Source: Hemerocallis citrina (taxonomy: Eukaryota; Streptophyta; Magnoliopsida; Asparagales; Asphodelaceae). From it: 64,000 nucleotides of DNA. The first letter of the stretch is position 1, and each line of letters opens with the position of its first letter. The stretch covers positions 248,001 to 312,000 of the forward strand of contig JACEHZ010000203.1 of assembly GCA_017893485.1 (NCBI GenBank), written 5' to 3'. Below the pieces are notes generated by a model, which ran no database searches, was not told the DNA's origin, and saw nothing but the letters and a program-made list of their open reading frames with translations. Shown one piece after another: positions 56,968 through 64,000 of the stretch. A program made the translations under genes and the position numbers.

Positions 56968-57268
56968 TACACACAAACCCCACTCCATAAATTGCACATC
57001 AAATATCCGGAAAAGAAGAAAAAGAGGCTACACATACAAGTTGTAGGAATTAAATAAATAAAGGTTAAGTTTATGGGCTTAAGTTCATTTGGGCCAAAAT
57101 ATTTTAAAAGAGAAAATAAACAAATCAACATTTGGGCTTTAAGAAGAATGCTTTATCGAAAATAATACTTTATTTATCATGTGGAGAAAATAATAAACAA
57201 CAAGCTACACAAGCACACCATATGAAAATAAATAATCTTTAAGTATTAAGAAAAATCGGGGTATTACA

Positions 57269-57281
57269 TCACTCCCTCCTT
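57269..57281 (-). promoter_or_regulatory. Tekay polypurine tract
   Basis: AAGGAGGGAGTGA on the minus strand directly before the 3' LTR. Confidence 0.85.
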
Positions 57282-57286
57282 AGAAT

Positions 57287-57304
57287 AGTTCCGTCCCCGG
57301 AACT
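57287..57304 (-). other. PPT-proximal hairpin (Tekay)
   Basis: AGTTCCG (57287-57293) and CGGAACT (57298-57304) pair around a 4-base loop, 5 bp inside the PPT. Counterpart at 26911-26928 with one compensatory change. Confidence 0.7.
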
Positions 57305-57371
57305 ACAGCCAAGAGCGAGAAAAGGAAAACATTACAACAACCAAAGATACAATCAAACAAAAAAAATACAA

Positions 57372-60300
57372 TCAAACAAAAAGCTCAGGATAGTCCTTCA
57401 ACATCCTCTCCTCAGATTTCCAAGTAGCCTCTTCAACCAAGTGGTTTCTCCAGACTACCTTGACCATCGGTATCGTCTTATTCCTCAAGACTTTCTCCCT
57501 ACGGTCAACAATCTCGACAGGAGTCTCGATGTAATTCAGGTCTAACTGCAAACCTTCCGGCACTTCAGGCAAATGATGACTCGGATCTGGAATATAACCT
57601 CTTAGCATAGACACATGAAAGACATTGTGCACCTGAGACAACTCTCCCGGTAATTCAAGCCGGTAAGTAGTTTTCCCGATCCTTTTCAATATCTTATACG
57701 GGCCTATAAACCTCGGGGCTAACTTCCCGCCTTTGCCAAAACGAACCACACCTTTACTGGGCGATACCTTCAGAAAGACGAAGTCACCAACCTTAAACTC
57801 AAGGTCCCTTCTCCGGTTGTCTGCATAGCTTTTCTGCCTGCTCTGAGCTTCCACCAACCTTTTCCTGATCAGATCAATCTTCTCAGAAGTCAGCTGTACA
57901 AGCTCAGGACCAAACAACTGACGCTCCCCAACCTCATACCAACAAATAGGAGTCCTGCACTTCCTTCCATACAAAGCTTCATACGGCGCCATCCCGATGC
58001 TAGCTTGAAAATTGTTGTTGTAGGCAAACTCCACCAAATGTAAATGCCTTTCCCAACTGCCTCCAAAGTCTAGTATACAATACCGAAGCATATCCTCAAG
58101 AATACGGTTGACTCTCTCGGTTTGCCCATCGGTCTGTGGATGAAAAGCAGTGCTGAAATCTGTCTTGGTACCCAAAGCTGCCTGAAGACTCCTCCAGAAA
58201 TGCGAAGTAAACCGCGCATCTCGATCAGACACAATAGTTGAGGGAACACCATGAAGTCGGACAATCTCACCAACATACATCTCAGCCAACTTGTCCATCG
58301 AAGCAGTGAGTTTCATTGCCAAAAAGTGAGCGGACTTGGTAAGTCGATCGACTATAACCAAAATTGCATCATTGCCTTTAGAACTCTTAGGCAATCCCGT
58401 GATGAAATCCATACTGATGTTATCCCACTTCCATTCCGGAATAGGTAACGGCTGTAATAGACCTCCGGGTCTCTGATTTTCGGCTTTGACTTGCTGACAA
58501 ACCTCACACTTCGCAACAAATTCAGCCACATTCCGCTTCAAACCTGACCACCAGAAATGCTGTTTGATGTCTTTGTACATCTTAGTACTCCCAGGATGTA
58601 CCGACAAAAGAGTAGCATGCGCCTCCTGAAGAATACTCTCTTTCAGGTCCGCCTGATCTGGAACACACAGCCTATCTCCGAACCACAGCACTCCATCCCT
58701 GGTCTGAAATCCGGGCAACCTGCCAGCACCAACCTGCCCCTTCATCTCCAAGATATCAGCATCAACTTCCTGACTTGCAATGATCCTTGCATTCAAAGTA
58801 GGCTGAAGCTTCAACTGAGATAAAGATGCTCCCAATCCTTGCAAGACAACCTCAATACCTGCTCGGTCCAACTCCTCAATCAGATGCCTCTGAGTTGTAA
58901 TCAAACTGGCCAAACTGCTCTTGCGACTAAGTGCATCAGCAACAACATTAGCCTTTCCAGGATGATACTTGATCTCAGGTCGCATATCCTCGAGCACTTC
59001 CAACCATCTCCGCTGCCTCAGATTGAGATCCCTCTGCTGATATATATACTTCAAGCTTTTGTGGTCTGTGTACATGTTCAACTTCTCACCGTACACGTAG
59101 TGCCTCCATTGCTTCAAAGCAAAGATAATCGCAGCCAACTCCAGATCATGAGTCGGATAATTCTTCTCATGCGGTCGTAGTTGCCTAGACCCATAAGCGA
59201 TTACTTTACCTTCTTGCATTAAAACACAACCAAGCCCCCGATGTGAAGCATCGCTATAAACATCATACTCAATTCCTGCTCTAGGCAAAGCCAAAATAGG
59301 TGCAGTAGTCAGTCTATCTTTCAACTCCTGAAAACTCGCCTCACATTGCTCGGTCCACTTGAAGCTCACATTCTTCTTGGTCAACTCAGTAAGCGGTACA
59401 GCTATCTGAGCATAACCTTGAATGAATCTCCTGTAGTATCCAGTCATCCCAAGAAAACTTCTGACTTCTTTCACTGTAGTAGGCCTAGCCCAATCTTTCA
59501 CTGCCTCTATCTTCTGAGGGTCAGTTGCTACTCCCTCCTTAGAAAGGATGTGACCTAGGAATGCCACTTCAGATTTCCAGAAATCACACTTGGATAACTT
59601 GGCATACAACCTCTGCTCTTCCAGCTTCTGCAAAACTGCTGCCAGATGCTCGGTGTGCTCCTCCTCAGACTTGGAGTACACGAGAATATCGTCGATAAAC
59701 ACCACGACGAAAGAATCAATAAACGGCCTCAGAACTCTGTTCATCATGTCCATGAAGATTGCAGGTGCATTCGTCACTCCGAATGGCATAACTAAGAATT
59801 CGTAATGCCCATGCCGAGTTCTAAATGCAGTTTTGTGCACATCTTCAGCTTTCACTCGCACTTGGTGATATCCTGATCGAAGATCTATTTTGGAGAATAC
59901 AGCTGCTCCTTGTAGACGATCGAACAAATCATCAATTCGAGGAATCGGATACTTGTTCTGAACAATGACCTTATTCAGCTCTCGGTAATCGATACACATC
60001 CTCATCGATCCATCCTTCTTCTTTACCAAAAGCACTGGTGCTCCCCAAGGTGACGCACTAGGTTGAATAAAGCCTTTTCCCAATAGTTCCTCAATCTGCC
60101 GTTTCACTTCATCCTGTTCCACTGGAGCCATCCTATATGGTGCCTTAGAAATGGGTGCACTTCCCGGTTGAACAGTGATGCTGAACTCTACATCACGATG
60201 CAGAGGTAACCCAGGAAAATCTTCCAAGAACACTGTCCGATAGTCCCGAACCACAGGAATCGCTTGCAATTCCACAGGAGTCTCTTCCTTGCGGATAGTT

Positions 60301-60685
60301 GCCACCAACTTAGAACACTTCAACTTCCCTTGGAAAGTGACTTCAGATCCACCTGGAGCCTTCACTGTCACTGTCTTGGTCTTACACTCGATGCTTGCAC
60401 TGTACACCGACATCCAATCAATGCCAATGATAACATCGACTCCCAAGATAGTCAGCTCGATCAGATCAATGCCAAAGATTCGATCCCCAATCACTATCTC
60501 GCAATTAGCATAATACCGATCAATGGTCAAGATTTCCCCTGATGGAGTAGCTACTGCTAAGATCTTGCCTGGAAAAATCTTTGGTTCAACTCCCAACACT
60601 TTAGCAAATCTAGGAGACACAAAAGTATGAGAGGATCCAGTATCGAACAATACAACAGCTTTCTTTCCATTAAGATAGAGTTCTC
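57372..60685 (-). CDS. pol: Tekay pol: protease, reverse transcriptase, RNase H, integrase, chromodomain
   Basis: Polyprotein that matures, copies and integrates the element. The frame is open from 60806 (1,144 codons); numbering from there, protease DTGSS 55-59, RT FSKIDLR about 304-310 and FIDDILVYS 370-378, RNase H D519, E556, D581, integrase zinc motif H730, H737, C767, C770 and catalytic D800, D861, E897 (D,D35E), GPY/F module 1030-1040, chromodomain about 1095-1140. No internal stop and all key residues present. Residues before about 40 do not look like pol; they would be intron if the candidate at 60686-60776 is spliced, so I take the true coding start at 60685. The frame is +1 relative to gag. 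Confidence 0.92.
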
Positions 60686-60776
60686 CTGTTACATAATACA
60701 CACCATTACATAACAGTTTCACAATATAAACGGGAAGGAGAAATGACAAAACCATACTAAACATCAGCCCTCGTAC
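60686..60776 (-). other. Candidate 91-nt intron between gag and pro-pol
   Basis: On the minus strand it starts GTACGAG and ends TTATGTAACAG, is about 40 per cent T, has a pyrimidine-rich stretch (CATTTCTCCTTCCC) and a loose branch site TTTAT. 91 leaves remainder 1 on division by 3, exactly the shift between gag (stop inside the intron at 60757-60759) and pol. Removal would join the two frames at the usual gag/protease border without a stop. Unspliced RNA would give Gag alone. Confidence 0.7.
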
Positions 60777-61761
60777 CAGAGATGACCTGATCCGCCTCCT
60801 CAGCATCAGCTTCTGTCAAAGCAAATACTCGCCCTGACTGGTACGGCCTCTTCCCAGTCTGCTGTATTGGCACATTGTGATTGCCAGCCCGCGGTTTGAG
60901 ACATCGAGATTGGTAATGTCCCACTTCACCACAGTTAAAGCAAGTGACTGCAGAGGGTCTCACCACCTCGTTTCCAGGTCTTCCAGCTACACTGATAGCG
61001 TTCGCCCCTATCGGTTTGAACCTCTGTGCAGATGGTTGCCCCTTGAAACTCCCCGATTGTGCAGGCCTCTTCCCGGACTGCCAGTTGTTCCTCCGGCTCT
61101 GAACAACATGGAACTGCTCCATATCCGCCTCCGTCGCTGCCGCCCTCTTCACCAGCTTATCGAATCTCCTGATACCAAGGGGTATCATACGAGACCTCAA
61201 GCTCGGCCTCAGACCATGCTCGAACTTGCGAGCCTTCTTCGCCTCATCCATCACCAGTTCTGGAGCATACCTGGAGAGCTGAGTAAACTTGGTCTCATAC
61301 TTCCTCACTGACATGCTGCCTTGCTGAAGTGACAGAAACTCCATGGCCTTCTTCTCCTGGACGTCGGAGGGAAAATAATGACTGCGGAATTCTTCCAGAA
61401 ATTCCTCCCAGCCAAGCAACAAGCCGCCCATAGTCCTCTTCATCGACTGCCACCAAACAGCCGCATCCTTCTCCAACTGCAAAGTCGCCAACTTGACCTT
61501 GCTGCCCTCTGGTGTCTCCAACACCTCAAAGATTGTCTCCACTTGACGGATCCAGTTGTCAGCCACATCCGGGTCTGACTTTCCCTCGAATACAGGTGGT
61601 TTCATTCTCTTGAACGATTCCACTAGCTTTATCGCCTCGGGTACTGGATTCATCGGTCCCCTTCCTTGGTTTGCAGCCACTGCATTCAGCGTCTGGTAAA
61701 CCCTTGCAAATTCGGCCTCCAGGTCCAAACCTTCACCATTCCTTGCCCCTCTTCTCGACAT
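60757..61761 (-). CDS. gag: Tekay gag (capsid/nucleocapsid)
   Basis: 334 codons from the ATG at 61761 ([11 protein letters not shown]). An earlier in-frame ATG at 61803 lies before an acceptor-like TTTTGCATCAG and is less likely to be used. The Gag core has [19 protein letters not shown] and [21 protein letters not shown]; the nucleocapsid knuckle [14 protein letters not shown] (C-x2-C-x4-H-x4-C) is complete. Gag forms the particle and binds the RNA. The stop lies inside the candidate intron, so splicing would decide between Gag and Gag-Pol. Confidence 0.9.
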   Translation of the reverse strand: MSRRGARNGEGLDLEAEFARVYQTLNAVAANQGRGPMNPVPEAIKLVESFKRMKPPVFEGKSDPDVADNWIRQVETIFEVLETPEGSKVKLATLQLEKDAAVWWQSMKRTMGGLLLGWEEFLEEFRSHYFPSDVQEKKAMEFLSLQQGSMSVRKYETKFTQLSRYAPELVMDEAKKARKFEHGLRPSLRSRMIPLGIRRFDKLVKRAAATEADMEQFHVVQSRRNNWQSGKRPAQSGSFKGQPSAQRFKPIGANAISVAGRPGNEVVRPSAVTCFNCGEVGHYQSRCLKPRAGNHNVPIQQTGKRPYQSGRVFALTEADAEEADQVISGTRADV

Positions 61762-61908
61762 ATTCTGATGCAAAAGATTCATTAAATTCGAAGTATAAGA
61801 CAAGAAATTAAACCAACTTGCATTTCATTGAATTCCAAAGTTTATACATTCGAATTAAAAGAAAACATTTTGACATCAGAATAGAAGAAAAATAGAAACT
61901 AGGACAAT
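61762..61908 (-). other. Spacer between the extra ORF and gag
   Basis: AT-rich, about 150 bp. Acceptor-like TTTTGCATCAG just before the gag ATG suggests gag could be expressed from a spliced RNA. No other feature. Confidence 0.4.
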
Positions 61909-62335
61909 CTAATCTCTACGGGTCCTTTTCGCTGCTCGAAGTTCATCCCGCAGTTCATCCACTTGGTCCTTCAACACATCTGTCAGGTTCTTTCTCTTCT
62001 CAAGTTCCCACACTCGGTGACTGAGAACAGAGAAGTCGGCCTTCCGCTGCGCCAGCTGAGCCTCCAAAGCTCCAACTCTGTCCTTCAGGGTATCCACTTG
62101 CCTCTGAAGAGAAGCCACAGTGCCACTCAGAGCTGGTCCCTCTTCTTCATCGGAAGAAGAATCATCAGATGAATCCGGCGGTGGGGGTGATCTCTCGAGA
62201 TTCAGGGTACTCCTCATCATCAGAATCTGCTTGCCCAGGGTGATACTCGTCCTCAGAATCAGCCTGTCCAGGATGGTACTCTTCCTCAATAATATGCCAG
62301 TCGTCGCCTCCAGCAGGGTCGAAGTGATCAGCCAT
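61909..62335 (-). pseudogene. Extra 5' ORF of the Tekay element: acidic repeats plus coiled coil, frameshifted
   Basis: Begins at the ATG at 62335 in a good context (AAGATGGCTG). The first frame encodes two EYHPGQADS-type acidic repeats and stops at 62165. The frame shifted by +1 from about 62200 continues with an acidic Ser/Asp/Glu stretch (SSDDSSSDEEEG) and a clear coiled coil (heptads around LQRQVDTLKDRVGALEAQLA and LKDQVDELRDEL) to a stop at 61909. The C-run near 62186 is a likely site of the one-base change. No known domain. It is similar in layout to the LARD-like ORF at 27259-27762. It may be broken in this copy, or programmed frameshifting is possible but unsupported. Confidence 0.6.
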
Positions 62336-62488
62336 CTTAGAAATAGAGAGGAAGGAGCATAAATCATAGAGCAACACAAATGTAAGTCACTTACATTTAA
62401 ATCTCTAAACTCAAACCCACACTCTAATGTCCACATCTAGGGTGTCGTTCCTTATAAACTTGTACAAGTGTGAAAGCGTAGAAAGCGT

Positions 62489-62501
62489 GGCTCTGATACC
62501 A
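62489..62501 (-). promoter_or_regulatory. Tekay PBS (initiator tRNA-Met)
   Basis: TGGTATCAGAGCC on the minus strand, 13 bases complementary to plant initiator tRNA-Met, three bases inside the 5' LTR. Confidence 0.95.
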
Positions 62502-62504
62502 CTC

Positions 62505-64000
62505 TGTAACGCCCCGAATCCCAAAACATTGAATTCGAGATGTTCTTCAGGATCTTTTCACTTTCTTTGAGTACAATTTTACAAGGAAATATAAACTTTT
62601 CTTTTTACATCAGAGTACAACATATTACATTCAAATTCTCACAGCAGAAGCAAAATATACAACATTTACATAATGAACAACAACATGATAAACTCTTTAT
62701 GCATCCATTCCTCTTTACATGTAATTTATCCTGCATACAAAACTGTGGGTACGTCAGTTTATTCAACCGACGATAATTATACATGGCCATCCTCTCTATG
62801 CCAGGAACAGTATAATGAATCTCATTTCTTAACAAAATCACAATTTGTTCATAATAAGCATGCAAAACAAAGGAAACTTTTAGAGATGTCATGTCGTGAT
62901 TGTGCACTTAATCCTTAATGCAATTTATTTAATTAACATGACACTAATGCACACTTGTTCGAATTCTATGCATCCCATTCTACATAGGTTCGAGGGCAAG
63001 CCTCTTAATCGTTCTTCATTTTTGTAGGGTTCAATCCCCCGCCATGACTTACTCTACTTCTGTAAATTCAATGAGTATCCTAGATGATTCTATGAGTACA
63101 AGCATGTATCCTGGCCCCTGGAGTAGAATTTCGCGCCATGTCTTGACTCGTCAGGCATGCATTCTGCGACAATTCAGCCTCCTCCCTGAACACAATCCTC
63201 TTGCAGTCACCAAAGCATCCCATGAGCGTGACTAAAGTCCGATCATTACTGAGTTGTGCCCGCGCCATGTCTTGACTCATCAAGCATGCATTCTGCGGCT
63301 CACACACCCGCACCGTACCCTAGCTCTCATACTCATGTTTTTCTCTCACCTTCATCACCTCCACACTATGTATTAAATTGATTAGAATCATGAATGAAAA
63401 TCAAGCTCTAGAGTTAGCCTCTCCATCAACCGGACTTATCATTTCATTTCACATGACCAACCTTGGTCTATTTCTCACATCATTTCATTTCACTGCCGGG
63501 GAGACTTAGCTACTCCTTCGTTCAATTTCAAATTCACAATATCCAATTGAGCATCATCAGCTCATAATTCATTTTAGAGTCTCACAGACTTTCTCACCAT
63601 GATTTAACATTTCATATTTTCATTTAATTCTCAATTCTCATCTATGATTCATTCCACATAATTCATATAGCCATAAACAGAGTCCATCGACTTAAATCAT
63701 AAAGTTCACAATTACCAACAGCAAATAACATGAATTCAAATATATCAAAGTCCACTCTGTACAGTCGACTTGGAAGAACACCAGTCGACTTATACAGTCA
63801 CATACAGTATCATCGTAAATGCTCGGGATAGTCGACTGTTGAAACCACCAGTCGCCTGTCCCGCAACTTTCATGTTCACAAATTTGTCCATATGACAGTC
63901 GACTGTTCATCGATCAGTCGTCTGTCCTGGAGATTCAAACAGCACAATTCTAAGTCCAGATCAGTCGACTTGCTACACGCATTCGGTCGACTGGGCAGAT
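62505..64000 (-). repeat. Tekay 5' LTR (right copy), partial
   Basis: The first 1,496 bp in + orientation (U5 and part of R). It repeats the left LTR with an offset of 8,083 bp and should end near 65351, outside the window. Confidence 0.95.

Larger units (their letters stand above)
54422..57268 (-). repeat. Tekay 3' LTR (left copy), 2,847 bp
   Basis: TGTAACGCCCCG to GGGGTATTACA on the + strand. TATAAATA at 56778-56785 (minus) leaves a U3 of 490 bp and an R-U5 of about 2.3 kb. Holds twelve AGTCGACT-type sites in six pairs and two CACGTG boxes. Confidence 0.95.
54422..64000 (-). mobile_element. Tekay/Del-type chromovirus (Ty3/Gypsy), coding-intact, 5' LTR off the window
   Basis: Left (3') LTR 54422-57268; right (5') LTR from 62505 to beyond 64000. 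Order on the minus strand: PBS, extra coiled-coil ORF, gag, candidate intron, protease-RT-RNase H-integrase-chromodomain, PPT. The left target sequence is CCCTG (54417-54421); its partner is outside. Seven substitutions seen in the 1,496 bp of LTR visible on both sides point to a young copy. The chromodomain is the mark of chromoviruses, which tend to insert in heterochromatin, in keeping with the surroundings. Confidence 0.95.

Noticed and set aside
57372..62335. Endogenous pararetrovirus (caulimovirid)
   Set aside because: Integrase with D,D35E, a chromodomain and LTRs are present and no movement protein is seen, so this is a Ty3/Gypsy chromovirus.

Overview
The window reads as heterochromatic nuclear DNA of a flowering plant. 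Nearly every base belongs to a transposable element, and the element types are plant ones: Ty3/Gypsy chromovirus (Tekay/Del type), Ty3/Gypsy Tat with an antisense gene, a SIRE-like Copia LTR, a TRIM, L1-type LINEs and mini-Helitrons. I found no intact host gene and no genuine tRNA or rRNA gene. Species, and monocot versus eudicot, cannot be decided from what I see.

Layout. (1) 1-7340: an L1-type LINE (LINE A) on the + strand, cut in its reverse transcriptase by a 5.4-kb solo LTR (313-5681, 5-bp target duplication ATTGG). (2) 7822-45344: one old Tat-type Ty3/Gypsy element on the - strand, flanked by AGTAC on both sides. It is about 11.2 kb when its guests are removed. Six later insertions sit inside it, five with perfect 5-bp target duplications and one (the TRIM) with an imperfect one: solo LTR 7933-10928 (GGCGC) in its 3' LTR; SIRE-like solo LTR 11358-12761 (TCCTG) next to the PPT; solo LTR 14213-17926 (ACAAA) in its antisense gene; a 12-kb non-autonomous element 21421-33414 (CTCCT) in its integrase; solo LTR 35848-40809 (ACATC) in its RT; and a 1.2-kb TRIM 43062-44263 (ACATC/GCATC) in its gag. 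(3) 45350-47880: a cluster of related mini-Helitrons and AT-rich DNA with a long poly-C tract. (4) 47880-53258: a second LINE (LINE B), with ORF1 and the 5' half of ORF2, cut by the start of another LTR (53259-54421). (5) 54422-64000: that LTR is in turn cut by a young, coding-intact Tekay-type chromovirus on the - strand, whose second LTR runs off the window.

How the parts work together. The Tekay element has all its enzyme motifs and lacks only a continuous gag-pol frame, which a 91-nt GT-AG intron candidate would supply. The 12-kb element has 5.47-kb LTRs around only 1.05 kb. It has no gag or pol but shares with the Tekay element the initiator-Met PBS, the PPT, a hairpin beside the PPT with one compensatory base-pair change, and the same kind of extra 5' ORF (acidic N-terminus plus coiled coil). 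A chromovirus of this kind is therefore its likely helper. Its two LTRs differ at only six places that I could see, so it moved recently. All LTR families here of the TGTAA...TTACA type share a short U3 and a very long transcribed R-U5, often packed with tandem repeats, hairpins or tRNA-like boxes.

Most worth following up: the gag/pro intron candidate; the extra 5' ORF kept by a non-autonomous element; paired AGTCGACT palindromes about 20 bp apart in LTRs of two unrelated superfamilies; and hairpin series with compensatory stem changes.
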